A DNA stretch of 64,000 nucleotides. Origin: Branchiostoma lanceolatum. Lineage: Eukaryota > Chordata > Leptocardii > Amphioxiformes > Branchiostomatidae. The notes under the pieces are model-generated. The model ran no database searches. It was not told the origin of the DNA and saw only the letters and a list, made by a program, of their open reading frames with translations. This document shows positions 24,501 through 39,500 of the stretch, one piece after another. Location: contig NC_089740.1 in the NCBI RefSeq assembly GCF_035083965.1, positions 6,941,552-7,005,551 of the forward strand. The letters run 5' to 3'. Numbering within the stretch: position 1 is the stretch's first letter; every line of letters starts with the position of its first letter. The position numbers were made by a program, and so were the translations under genes.

Positions 24501-27500
24501 CGTTAAATAATCATGGGAACATGTGATACCATACAGCTCCATTCAACACTGAAGAGCACACCGGGATACATCAGCAACAAGGTGACAGGCTTTAGGTAAG
24601 GATATACTTCATACTATATGACTTTTGATATATGTGAGTTGAAATAAAAACAAGAGTCCGTAGAACACAAACATCCGTGAAGTTATTATGGTGTTTGTGC
24701 TTGATGCCCTCTGACAACAGACATGCCAAATTTCAGATAAATCCATCATTAAAATATTGATTTATAGGTGCGAAGACACAGACCCAGACAAAAAGAAGTT
24801 GACCAAAGTATGAAAGTCTTATCTTAGCAAAGAATGCTATTGTAGCATTTTCTCATGAATTACCACAGGTCTGGAAGTGTTATAGCAGACACCAGCATCA
24901 GCTACAGGTCCGGCGGTACTGCCCAGGGTTCACCTGATGTCAAGTCAGCCATACAGAACACCGTCACGGCAGCTGTGTCCGGCGGGTCGCTGGGAAACTT
25001 CACGGTAGACCCGAGCTCTTTGGTCTTCAGCGATCCGACAACGCCAAGACCTACCTCGGCTGGTGGCAGTCCTACAGCGCCAATGGCACCTGCAACAAAT
25101 GCTACAACACCAATGTCACCTGCAACAAATGCTACAACACCAATGGCACCTTTAACAAATGCTACAACACCAATGGCTCCTGCAACGAATGCTACAATGC
25201 CAATGGCACCGGCAACAAATGCTACAACACCAATGGCACCTATAACGAATGCTACAGCACCAATGGCACCTGCAACAAATGCTACAACACCAATGGCACC
25301 TTTAACAAATGCTACAACACCAATGGCTCCTGCAACGAATGCTACAATGCCAATGGCACCGGCAACAAATGCTACAACACCAATGGCACCTGTAACAAAT
25401 GCTACTACACCAATGGTACCTGCAACGAATGCTACAGGACCAATGGCACCCGTAACGAATGCTGCAGCACCAATGGTACCTGTAACAAATGCTACAACAC
25501 CAATGGCACCCGTAACGAATGCTACAACACCAATGGCACCTGCAACAAATGCTACAACACCAACACCTGATGCACCTGTAACAACGCCAACATCTGCGGC
25601 AGCTGTAACAAATGCCGCGACCTCCGGTCAAGGTGGGTACACCTATGTTACCTTAAATGCATGGAATAACCAGAAGAAGATAGAATAATATAGTCAATAC
25701 TTTTACAGATGTTTTCAATATCGTATTTCAAAAGATTTTGGAATAAAACGAGATGATCATAATAAACAATCACAAAAAGGTAAAACTGATCAAACCCAAG
25801 AGAATTGACATTATAACAACGTACATTTCTTTAGTTGCCAGTGTCTTGGTGTCACTGAGTCTGACGAGCGAGACCTTCCGACCTGCGCTTAACGACCCCA
25901 GCTCTTCAGATTATAAGAACCTCGCTTCAAATGTCGAATTAAGTGTGAGTACCTTTCCCCCAGATCTTCTGTTGTAGACTGTTGGATTTCATTTTTAGGA
26001 TGTATAATGATCACAATGCAGTGCAAGTTGTCAATATGTATTCATAGATCATAGCACACAGAGACCACCGTTTCCTAACCAATGACCTGAAATGATCATG
26101 CGATTCAACTTTGATTTCATACAGCTCGATTCGACATTGAAGGACACCCCTGGCTACATAAGCAGCGAGGTGACAGGATTCAGGTAAGGACAACATAAAT
26201 ATTAAACAACCCTTGATTGATATATATGTACGTAAGTTGAGCTGACGTAGCCCAAAGCCGATAACAATGAAACATTACGTAGCCTATATCGCGTCTATTG
26301 TAAATCCCTATCAGTGCACAAGTAGTACATGTACATAAAGGACTAAGGCCATTGGATATAAGATCTCACATTGGTCTACTTGTTAACTCTGTGAAAACGG
26401 AGGTATTGTTTTGGGTCTGTGTGTTTGTTTGCCTTGGTGTGTTCTCGTAGTTGAATATAGTGGAGTGACAGAATGTGAGGCGGAAGATGATTCACCAGAG
26501 ACTGTCAGGATGAGAAGGTTAGCTTCCACAGGGAGGCAAAAAAATGCAAACAGAATTGGCAAGAAAATCATTAATGAATAAATCAGAAAAATTGACAAAA
26601 AGTCACGGAGGTATGGAAACAAATTCTTGTATTGTAAATGAGGGTATTTATACTTCACCACAGGTCGGGAAGTGTTATAGCAGACACCAGCATCAGCTAC
26701 AGGTCCGGCGGTACTGCCCAGGGTTCACCTGATGTCAAGTCAGCCATACAGAACACTGTCACGGCAGCTGTGTCCGGCGGGTCGCTGGGAAACTTCACGG
26801 TGGACCCGAGCTCTCTGGTCTTCAGCGACCCGACAACGGCAAGCCCTACTTCGGCTGGTGGCAGTCCTACAGCGCCAATGGCACATGTAACGAATGCCAC
26901 AACACCAATGGCACCAGTGACAAACGCTACAGCACCAGCGGCACCTGTTACAAATGCTACAATGGCGGCAGTTCATAATGCTACAATGGCTCGCCCGGAA
27001 AACGTTACATCGTCTCGACCAGATGGTGTTACAACGCCTCGTTCAGAAAATGTTACATCGCCTCGACCAGATGGCGTTACATCGCCTCGCCCGGAAAACG
27101 TTACATCGTCTCGACCAGATGGTGTTACAACGCCTCGTTCAGAAAATGTTACATCGCCTCGACCAGATGGCGTTACATCGCCTCGTCCCGAAAACGTTAC
27201 ATCGCCTCGACCAGATGGTGTTACAACGCCGCATCATGAGAACGTTACATCGCCTCGACCAGATGGTGTTACAACGCCTCGACTAGATGGTGTTACAACG
27301 CCTCGTCATGAGAATGTTACATCACCTCGATCAGATGGTGTTACAACGCATCGTCCAGAAAACGTTACATCGCCTCGATCAGATGGTGTTGCAACGCCTC
27401 GCCCAGATGGTGTTACAACGCCTCGTCCTGAAAACGCCACGATGGCTCGACCTGAAGACGTTACATCTGGACGTCCTGACAACGATACAATGACATCTGT

Positions 27501-30500
27501 ACAACCACCAATCACCACTGCTTCTCCTATTGAAACAACAACAACAACAGCAGCAGATGAAACTACAAAAGCCGAACGTAAGTACCTTCTATCTACTACT
27601 ATTTTCAATGCGATGCTTTTCAATAACGTTATGTAGTTGATTTCTAAAAAGACAACGCCAATTTACACGTACATTTGTTACATGGCCCCTTCAACCCTCC
27701 GTTTAATTTATTTAAAAAGTTTCTATTCTAATATACTATTATTTTGCAGCTCCAAAACTTGATGTAGCACTGAGGCTGACAAACGTGCCGTTCACACCAT
27801 CTCTAAATAATCCAGAATCTGCGGAGTTCAAGAATCTTGCATCAAATGTTGAAAAGACGGTAAGTCACTCTATGTATATTGTTTTATCTACCACCGCACG
27901 ATTTTACCTTCACCAAGAAGGTTCTTTTGTAATATCGTTTGTTTGTAGGTAGGTATGTTTGTGGTTTGGCAGCATAACTCAAAAAGCTATGGATTGATTG
28001 TCATGATCTGTAATTATGTCATGTTCTGTCAAAAATGATTCGATTTTGGGCCCCTGGCGGCTTTTCTTGGTGCCGCAGCATAACGTCCGGTTTTGATATC
28101 TCGTATTCTATGCAAGCTATGGTCACGAATTGTTAGTGATAGCTAGTTGCTGTTTTGTAATGTCAGTCACATCTAATGCATTACTGTTGTCTTGTTTTTG
28201 CAGTTCGACCAAATATTTGCGAACAATCCTGGGTATGTCAAGACTGATGTGAAGCGATTCAGGTGAGTTTGTTTACACTTGACTCGATCTAAATTGTATG
28301 GCATAGAATAGATTTGCTGATAGAGAGACTGTTATCGTTCGAATCAGTGTGACAGTTTTATTCCTGTATTTCCCAGTAACCATTCTATGTTTCTTTTAAC
28401 CGTTAAACCTCAGACAGGGCAGTGTTATTGTTGATACGGAAGTAGTCTTGGCAGACGACTCTGGTACGGACGTGTCTGCCGTCAGCGCGTCCATACAGAA
28501 CACACTAACTTCAGCCGTCTCCAACGGCTCACTGGGAAACTTCACGGTGGACCCCAGCTCACTGACAATAAGCACACCGACAACAGCTCGTCCTACTGTT
28601 ACACCAAACGTTACAGCGACTCGGCCTGACAACGCAACAAGGCCGCAACCAAGTCAGACAGACGGCGTTACAAGTCCTCGACCAGACGGTGTTACAACGC
28701 CTTTCCCACAGAACGCGACACCTCCTCGATCAGACAATATAACGATGGCTCGTCCAGAGAATGCAACATCACCCCGACCAGACGGTATTACAGCGCCTCG
28801 TCCAGAAAATGTTACATCGCCTAGACAAGATAGTGTTACAACGCCTCGACCAGAAAACGTCACGATGGCTCGTCAAGAGAACGTTACATCGCCTCGACAA
28901 GATGGTGTTACAACGCCTCGTCCAGATGGTGTTACACCTCCTAGATCAGACAACGTCACGATGGCTCGTCCAGAAAACGTTACATCGCCTCGACCAGATG
29001 GTGTTACATCGCCTCGAACAGATGGTGTTACATCTGGTCCTCCTGACAACGCCACAATTACCACACCTTTACAACCACAAACCACCACTGCTACACCGAG
29101 TGAAACAACAACAACAACAACTGATGCAACTACAAGGGCTGAACGTAAGCTTAAAACGTTGTTTCTGTTGCTAATTTAGCCTAGCTGATTTTTTATGTCT
29201 ATTTCACTTCATTGTGTGACAAAAATATATTTGCGAAGTCATGCCTTTAGTTTGTTTTTATTGTTGATGCATATTTTGTTATCTTGTCCTTATCCTTAAC
29301 CAGCCGCTAAAGTTTTGGTCTCGCTGACGCTCATCAGTGTGACGTTCACGCCAACTCTCAACGACAAGAACTCTCCTGAGTTCAAAAATCTTGCGGCGAA
29401 TGTTGCAAACACGGTGAGTTCTAGTGGACATCATTTCCATCTCCGAAGGTGAAAAATAAAAGTACATGTTTCTATTTGAAATACTAGTAATTCCTCTGAT
29501 TCTTGACCAAACATTGAGTTGCATGAGATCAACCTTGGAAAATAGATTTACTGTTAAACCAAGATATTCAATAGTCTATCAGAATATTACAAGATAACAT
29601 TTTAACAAGTAGTCAGTCATTGGACAAATCAAGAATGAAAAAGGTTTATTCCAATTGATTATCAAAGTTATTTTTTCACGTAATGTATGCAGTTGTAAAG
29701 TATTTCAAAATAAATTAGGGTTCAAAATGACTGATGAGTAAAAGGAGCCTAATCATCGAAAATGTGTCGAAATTATTCTAACAACTTATTTTCAATTGTT
29801 CCACAGTTTGACCTGCTGTTAATAAACGTCAACGGCTACATCAAGACAATTGTCACCCGATTTAGGTGAGCACACTCTACTTCATTCTGTCTCAATCTAA
29901 ATCTGAATTACCTTTGACTTAAAACACGTGATCTATACTTTGTGTTAGTAAGTACTGTTCTCTCTTTGAGATGTGTGGTTTTCTTGAAGACTTAAGTTGG
30001 ATAGCTGAGGATTGTCATTCGGACAGGTTACGTTCTTATGAGGACTTAGGACACGGTTATGCCGGGATTCGAACCTTCCATTCAGTACATTTTAAGCGAC
30101 ATTGCTAGGTACTAAATCAGTGTACACTGTTCAAAGACTGTCTAAACGGTTCAAAGACGCAAATCTGTACAAAAGATACTTCCCCGTTGTAAGCATTCGC
30201 CAGCAAATTCAGTCTGTTTGAACATATGTTTATTGTACTTTTACCTCAGGCAAGGCAGTGTCATCGCTGATACGGAGGTAGTTTTAGAAGGTGCCGGGGA
30301 CTCTGGTACGGACGTCTCTGCCGTGAGTGCGTCCATACAGAACACCCTAACTTCAGCCGTCGCCAACGGCTCACTGGGAAACTTCACGGTGGATCCCAGC
30401 TCACTGGCCATCACCACACCGACAACTGCCCGCCCAACTCCCGCATCAAATGTTACAACGATGCGGCCTGACAACGCAACCAGACCGCAACCAGACGGGG

Positions 30501-33500
30501 TTACGACTGGTCATCAAGCAACACCGCCTCAACCCGAAAACGTCACAATGGCTCGTCAAGATAACGTTACAACGCCTCGACCAGAAGGTGTTACAACACC
30601 TCGCCCGCAAAACGTGACATCTCCTAGACCAGATGACGTCACAATGGCTCGTCAAGAAAACGCCACATCGCCTGGAATGGGCAACGTCACAATGGCTCAT
30701 CAAGATAACGTTACAACGCCTCGGCCAGAGGTTGTTACAACGCCTCGCCCAGAAAACGTGACATCGCCTCAACCAGAAAGTATGACATCGCCTCGTCCTA
30801 CAATGGACAATACTACTAGGCCCCCGATAGAAAATGTTACAATGCCTCGACCAGACGTTACAACTCCTAGGGCCACTGCACCAAACGTAACATCCGCAGA
30901 AAATGCAACAAGCGCCCGACCAGAACTTACAACTCCTATGGCCACTAGACCAAATGTTACTTCACCGGAAAACGCCACAATGGCCCGACCGGACGTTACA
31001 ACTCCTATGGCCCCTAGACCAAATGTTACTTCACCGGAAAACGTCACAATGGCCAGACCAGACGTTACAACTCCTAGGGCCCCTAGACCGAATGTTACTT
31101 CACCGGAAAACGTCACAATGGCCCAACCAGACGTTACAACTTCTAGGGAAACTAGACCAAATGTGACTTCACCGGAAAACGTCACAATGGCCCGACCAGA
31201 CGTTACAACTCCTAGGGAAACTAGACCAAATGTTACTTCACCGGAAAACGCTACCAGACTAGACATGACTACAAGAGAAAACGTCACACGTGCCCAACAA
31301 GAAGTCACAGGTCCCAGTGCCACCACGCCCGGCATGACTACACCTACGGAATGTAAGTTGCCGTCTTATACTTTGAAGGAAAACCGTTGTGATGTTCGAA
31401 AGTGTTCCTCATTTCCATGTGCAAACTCATATTCACTGATACAAAAATCACATTCATAAAATGGAACGATGATTTGCTATCTATTGGAGGGTTCATCTGA
31501 TACAGCTACGGAACATAAGATATGCACACATCCTTCTCGTGTTGAATCCATTCAGTGTTCTACATAAAAACTTGTTAAAAAACGCCCCTGCAGTTCCAGA
31601 GGAAGCTGCTAGGGGGCCCAAACCTGCACCACTTCTTGATTACATCACAAGCTATCTGCCACCCAAAAATCAAGACCACAGCACGTCCAGGTCAAAAGAT
31701 ACAAAAATTGAAGTTCTGCTGCAGTACCAAGGTCACATACCAGGGGGCCCAAAATCGACCTTAAATTTTGGCTTTACAACACCTGCCCACACACCAAATA
31801 TCATCATAATCCATCAAGAGGTTCTTAAGTTATGCTGACTACAGTAGTCCGGAAACACAGACAGACAGACAAATAGACAAACAGACAAACAAACAGACAC
31901 ACGGACACACCCAAAACAATATCTCCATTTTTCATGGAGATAACAAAGCAATGCTAAGGATACTATCATATCTATATTACGTAATCACATCTACTGCTAT
32001 TTTCCAGCTTCCCTGTCCCTAGCCCTGACGCTAAGCGGGGAGACATGGCGATCGAGCCTGAGTAATTCCAGCTCTGCTGACTTCCAGAACCTCGCATCCT
32101 CGGTCACGTCTAACGTAAGAACATCGCCCATGAACTGTCTATATCTGTACATGTATTCGGTCAACTTTTCTAACCGTTCTTTGTCGCCATACGCTAGCAT
32201 AGATAGTTCGGTTTAAAGCATGAAAAGTAGCTGTGCTGGAAAAAACATATAATTAGAGTTGTGATACAACAATAGGAAATTGCTGTATGATAAATATTTA
32301 GTCTGTCTGAACCATCAAGGGAGTCGGACAGTCACGAATATAAAGATATGAGTCATTCATCAAAGTTTTTAAAGAATTGTGACAATGCAACCTAAATCCT
32401 CAACTCACAAGAATTAATCTCTTTTTCTACAGCTTCAAACGGAACTGGGGAGCACTCCTGGATATGTCCGGAGCGAAGTGACAGGATTCAGGTAAGAAGA
32501 TTTTGTCAAATGCTATACTGTTAGCAAAAAGCTAATTCCTTTGACTGATACATTCATACATTAAATATTCACCTCGAGAATCCACCTACAGTCAGTAGAT
32601 ACCAATGTAGTTGTCATGTTATACACAAGGTAGCAGAATAAACTTTGGTATTCATACGATTACACAAAGATGTTAACTCAATACGTGTTTTCTTAATTAG
32701 GGAGGGCAGTGTTATAGCAGACACGAATGTTTACTACACTTCGAGCGGTGGTTCCTCTGCGGCGGACGTCCAGAGTTCTCTTCTGACCAAGGCCAAAGCA
32801 GCAGTGTCCAGCGGCACTATCGGCAGCCTCACTGTCGACCCAACGTCATTGGACTACTTGTCAGGTATGTGATGCATTGTCGGTATGGTTAAATCATACA
32901 TGACTTCACGAACATGTGACGTCATTGACGGGTCATGGGCGCATGGAAGCCTGTAATGCCCCCCGTCTCGGTTGTGTAAAGGGTTACTACCATTCTAATC
33001 GCATCATGTGATAGTACTCTTACTACCAACATCCTTCCAAGGTGCCTACGTACATTGATGGTTGCATTTTACATGTTACGCACTATAACAGGACAGTGAT
33101 GTCGCTGATATAATTTATGTACATTTTGCATCTACAGCTTCAACGCCTGGTGTCTCACAACCGGCTACAACGCCAAGGCCTAATGCTACAACTTCAGACG
33201 TTACTAGACCTGACATGACTACAAGAGAAAGTGCCCGGTCAAATGCTACAACTCCAGAAGTTATTAGACCAGACATGGCTACAAGAAAAAATGCCACAAG
33301 TCCCCGTCCAAATGCTACAACTCCAGAAGTGACCAGACCGGACATGGCTACAAGAGAAAATGCCACAAGTCCCCGTCCAAATGCTACAACTCCAGAAGTG
33401 ACCAGACCGGACATGGCTACAAGAGAAAACGCCACAAGTCCCCGTCCAAATGCCACAACTCCAGAAGTTACCAGATCAGACATGGTAACAAGAGAAAACG

Positions 33501-36500
33501 CCACAAGTCCCCGACCAAATGCCACAACTCCAGAAGTTACCAGACCAGACATGGCAACAAGAGAAAACGCCACAAGTGCCCGACCGAATGCCACAACTCC
33601 AGAAGTTACTAGACCCGACATGGCTACAAGAGAAAACGCCACAAGTCCCCGACCAAATGCTACAACTCCAGAAGTTACCAGACCAGACATGGCTACAAGA
33701 GAAAACGCCACAAGTCCCCGTCCAAATGCTACAACTCCACATGTTACTAGGCCATACATGGCTACAAGAGAAAACGCCACGAGTGCACAGCCAAACGCTA
33801 CAGCCGCTGGAGTGACCAGACCTGACATGGCTACAAGAGAAAACGCTACACGTGCCCGTTCAGAACCTACAACCCCTGGGGCCACGAGACCCGATTTCAC
33901 CACAAGACAAAACGCCACAACTCCGCGACCAGAATCTTCTGCCGGAGCCACCAGACCAGACATGACTACACGAGGAAACGGCACACGTGCCCAGCCAGAT
34001 GTCACAGGTCCCAGTGTCACCACGCCGGGTATGACTACAGCTACGGAATGTAAGTTCGCGTCTTATACTTTGAAGGAAAGCCGCTGATGTTCGAATGTGT
34101 ACTGCAGTTCCATGTGCAAACTACTTATCACTGATGCAAAATCACAGCTGTCTGCAGCATGTTATACGTCCCCTTTTCATACATTGAAGGAAAAACGTTG
34201 GGATGTTTGTGTGTTTACTTCATTCCAAATGCAAAATAGTTTTCAAGGATACTAAATCATATCTAGGCAGCAAATGATCATGACTCAATGATAAATTTGC
34301 TATCTACTGAACATGACAAGATATGAACATGTTTTGCATTACTTTAAACAATGATATTCGATCTATCTGGCTTTGATAACGACAAATCTACTGCAATTTT
34401 TAGCTTCCCTAGCCCTAGCCCTGACGCTGAGCGGGGAAACGTGGCGATCGAGCCTGAGTAATTCCAGCTCTGCTGATTTCCAGAACCTCGCATCTACGGT
34501 CACGACTAACGTAAGAAAATCACCATGTATCTGTACATGTGTAACAGGTATAACTGTTCTTTGTCGTCACACACTAGTAAAGAAACATGTAGTTCGGTAA
34601 AAATTATAAAAGGTATCTACATGTGTTGGCAAAACATACGACTACGAGTAGCGATACAACAAGAGAAAGTTGAGGTTTATTGAATATTAAGTCCAGATCC
34701 ATGAACAGAGGCATACGATCACGAACTCAAAGATGTAAGCCATTCGGTCCAAGTTGTATCCTGAATTGTGACGTTGACATCTAAATCCCAAAATCACAAA
34801 AATGCTTATCTTCAACAGCTTCAAACCGAACTGGGGAGCACTCCAGGATATGTCCGGAGCGAGGTGACAGGATTCAGGTACGGCCATATATGTTCTTTCA
34901 AATTCTATTCTGAAAATTCCACTCTTTTACTGAGATGTTCACATATACTTAACGATTACACAAAGATTTCTAACTCGAAACGTGATTTTCAGGCAGGGCA
35001 GTGTTATAGCAGACGCGAATGTTTACTACACTTCGAGCGGTGGTTCCTCTGCGGCGGACGTCCAGAGTTCTCTTCTGACCAAGGCCAAAGCAGCAGTGTC
35101 CAGTGGGACTATCGGCAGCCTCACTGTCGACCCAACGTCACTGGACTACTTATCAGGTATGTGATGTATGGAGAAATTACTGGGAACACATAACGTTACG
35201 ATTACGTGCCGTCAGTGATGTGTCATGGGTGCATGGAAGTCTGTATCGCCCCCCGTCTCGATTGTGTGAAGGTTGGTTTTAATTACGTTATACGTTAGCA
35301 CAGAGCTTTCAAGTTAAGTTGCACCAACATTTTCCTACGAACCTTTCAACCAACCATCCCCCTGAGGTCCCTAATAAGTCACTGATGGTTGCTTCTTTGC
35401 TACACCAAGACAGTGAACATTGCTAATATTTTCCCTCACAGCTACAACGCCAGGTGCCACTCAGCAGGCTACAACAGCGGGTGTCACACAACCGGGTATG
35501 ACGCCAGGTGTCTCACAACCGGCTACAACGCCAGGTGCAACACAACCGGGTATGACGCCAGGTGTCTCACAACCGGTTGCAACGCCAGGTGCAACACAAC
35601 CGGGTATGACGCCAGGTGCAACACAACCGGGTATGACGCCAGGTGCAACACAACCGGGTATGACGCCAGGTGTCACACAACCGATTGCAACGCCAGGTAC
35701 AACACAACCGGGTATGACACCAGGTGTCTCACAACCGGTTGCAACGCCAGGTGCAACACAACCGGCTACAACAGCGGGTGCCTCACCGCCGGCTACAACG
35801 CCAAGTGCCACACAGCAGGCTTCAACTTCAGCCGAACCGGCGTCGTCCCCAGCCACCACTGATGAGTCAACGACGGCAGAAAGCACTACTAAAGCCCCAT
35901 GTGAGTATATGCACAGATACCATAGTGCGGAACTATTCTAATTATATCTCCTTGAGATACCATCGTAGACACATTATGTCCAGCAAGTATAAAACCTTCA
36001 TGATTTCACTTACGGTTAGCGTTCCAACGTTTGCGATGTGGCTTTATATCTTAAACGTACTGTTTTAATCATGCCGTCATTCATTCTGTTGTTTCGTTTA
36101 TTTCTGTTATTTTCAACCTATTTTATTCATATTTGTCTGATGGGAATAGGTCCTGTGGTCAGTCATTGGCTAAACCATGATTTTCTAAGAAGATACCAAA
36201 AGCAATGTTGACAACCGCATAATGTTAAAATTATACGTATTCTCATTGGCAGCCCAAAAGCTCTCGGTTTCCTTCGCGATGCCTAGCCAGACGTATATAC
36301 CTGCACTGGCTGACAGCACCTCTGCTCAGTTCAAGAGCCTCGCATCAATTGTAGTAGCACAGGTAAGTGTCTTATGCAATTGAGTGAATGGTAAATGGTT
36401 TGGTGTTTTGGTTTTCTATACAATTTCCCGAATTATACAATAACAATGTATACAAATAACTGGCTTCCACTGCACCTCATCTCATTCGGGTTTAATCTTT

Positions 36501-39500
36501 GGTAACCTTATTTTTGTAAACAAAAGTTCATAGTTCAAGCAAAATCACATCTGACAATTGTAACAAATATTGTCACCGAGATGCTCATGATTTTAATTCC
36601 AATATATCTAAAACTCAAGACCTTCTCGGTACTTAGTCATCCTCTGTGAATATTTTTGATCGCCTTCATAGCTTGTTTTTGGTGAGTTTGATATTCACAT
36701 TTCCTAATGTTTACTATTTTGTTTCGTTTTGTACAGATCACGCTTATACTGATTTCGACACCAGGGTTCACTAGTGTTATAGTCCTACGGTTCCGGTGAG
36801 ATAGTTTTCTATTTGACTGTACAAGGCAAAAGGTTACAGGTTTATCATAGTCAATAATTTATGTAAATCATGGCTAGCAGTCTTTCAACATGGCATTCTT
36901 TTCAGAAAAGTAGCATTGTGATCCTCTCTTTTTTTCACGACTGCGCCGCCTGAGTGCACTGTCTTTTTGGGGAAGATAGGACATTGTCTAACATTATGTG
37001 CCTTATCTATAACCTTGAACTTCGATATCTAATTTGAACCCACAAATTATAAAAAGTGGGCCTTCCAAAAAAATTCAAGCCCAGCTTGTTTAGTTAGGTA
37101 TAGCCAGCACTAGTACTTCAGTAGTCTCTTGTAGTACGATTATGTCAATCACTGTCCTTGCGACATATATGCCTTCTATGTTTCTACTACTTACTTGCAA
37201 TAGTGGGATCCCATAGCCCCACCCACCTCCGTCAAAACTTAGAAATGACAAACAAAACCAAAAAAATGCAACTTTTCGACGGACACTCTCATTGGTTGAA
37301 TAGATAATTCTCATCACACCATCATTGGTTGAACTGCTAATTGTGATGGACAGTCAGGGTCGGTCTATAATTATAGGCCTTTGGGTATGAACTTGCAGCT
37401 AAACTTTCTATACTTGCCCCCCTCCCTTCAGCCAAGGAAGCGTGATAGCTGACACAGAGGTTCAACTGGATGAACCGTCAGGTGGAGGGACAGACCTGGC
37501 TACCGTCAGCTCAGCGGTAGAAAGCAAGATCACCGCGGCCGTGTCTAACGGCACGCTGGGCAACCTGATTGTCGACCCGAGTTCTCTGCAAATCGCTCCG
37601 GTTACGACTCCGAGCCCTAGTACGTATCAATTGTTACATTGAAGAATAGAAGATTTATTTCATTGAGTGGATGATTGATTGATTGATAGATTTATTCACA
37701 AATTGATAAAGAATATTACTAATGTATTTGTCAATATGAACAGAACACAATGAATATTCAAAATGAGAATATGTGAAATCAGAATATTCAAAAGCAGAGC
37801 TTCCAAAATTAGAACATTCGCAATCAGAACATTCTAATTCACTGCATACAAAAGCAAACATTAGTTTCATATACCTTCCATACCTAGATATCAACAGACA
37901 CGAAAAGGACAAATACTTGTGTATGTTTCTCCCCCAAGCTGTAAGAAATGCTACGGTCATTAGAAAGCGGACCTTGATATTTGACACAACACACAATACC
38001 CCGTTCACACACTGCAAGTCTGGCATTCAAAATTGATCATGTCTGCAAGGAAATTAATTAATTCTTATCGTAATTGCATGACCTTGAGGCTTATTCCAAA
38101 TTCTTTATTGCCCTCAGGTACAACTCCCTCGCCAACGGACGCAGGTAAGATCGTTATTCTCAATTTCTCATCACTGACTGTGCATATCTGAAATACCACT
38201 TGACTTACGCCAAAGTTGGCTCCATGCCACTATAGGCAATGTCCCTACTTGTCGCAAGGTGGCGTCTTTTCACTTTGACCATGGCACAACTGCTTGTATT
38301 TACATACGTACTAGTGTGTAATGAAACGTTTACATCCCTTTTGGAGCTTCAAAGTTTCCTAGGATTAATCTTAATCAGCCCTTCGACGGTTGACATTGCC
38401 CTGATAACTGTGATTTCAATCAAGCCTGTTTCTTAGTTGTTAAGGACTATAGATTCAAAAGGCATGCCAAGAATACATCTTGAGAAGTCTAGCCGGAATT
38501 TACTGGATGCTCATTCAAGCCAAGGCGTCTCAAGAGATTGCTGAAGACACACAATTATTATTAGCTTAGCCGCGATGTCCATGAATAGTTTCATCAGGTT
38601 GGCGAGTCACTGAATGTATTAAACCATGGCTTGAGTCGCAATTTATGGACAAAGAAGTTTGCTGTCTACGTAACCACTAGACCGTTATTCTAACCAACTG
38701 TGAGGTACTAGTCTACCACATATACGACCATATATACACCATATCCTCTTCTCTACCCTCTGTAGGTCAGTATCAGACGGCGTTCATATCGTTCGTACTG
38801 GACACAGATGTGGGAGCGGACGCCCTGGACCCCACATGTCCATCGTACGACGAACTCACTAGGGAGATCGAACAAAACGTGAGTATTGTGTTATCATATT
38901 TTGTATTAAAACAAAATTATACAAATACAGACAAGATGACGGTGCACTCAATTTTACAATCTTATCAGCCTGGCCATCAAACAAGAAAAAGAATTAAACA
39001 AAGACATAACGATGCATGAACTGACAAATAAAGTCAAAAACATCAACTTAGGGTAACATTTTACTTTCTGTGAGCACAATGTCACTAATACCAGCTTATG
39101 TCTTAATCCTCAGCTGGATGCATTATTTGCTCACATAGGAGGGTACAAGTCAGCAAAGGTCGTGTCAAGGAGGTTAGTGTTCCATAGTGGCTACCCAAAC
39201 ACAGGGAATTTACCCTTCCATACTGCAAAAAGAACAATGCATGCAGCAGTTACACCGTGAAATATACTGATAATCAAGGTTAACTTTTCATTCAAAACCA
39301 TATACAAATGTATAACTTCTATATCTTTAAATTCAGGCTTAAACAACAGTGGTAATACGCTTATTGAATAGATTTACATAGTTGCAAAATTCATTAAAAA
39401 GTATTTAACATAGACCCTATCGCGTTTTGGAGTTGACCGTTTTCTTAATGCTTATTTTTGTACTTTTTCAGGAATGTCGATCCGGATAACAACGTCTTCT

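Noticed and set aside
33115..34023. 302-codon minus-strand open frame
   Set aside because: Antisense of the 69-bp repeat array in gene B exon 18. Similar shadows occur at 30769-31335 and 35461-35886.
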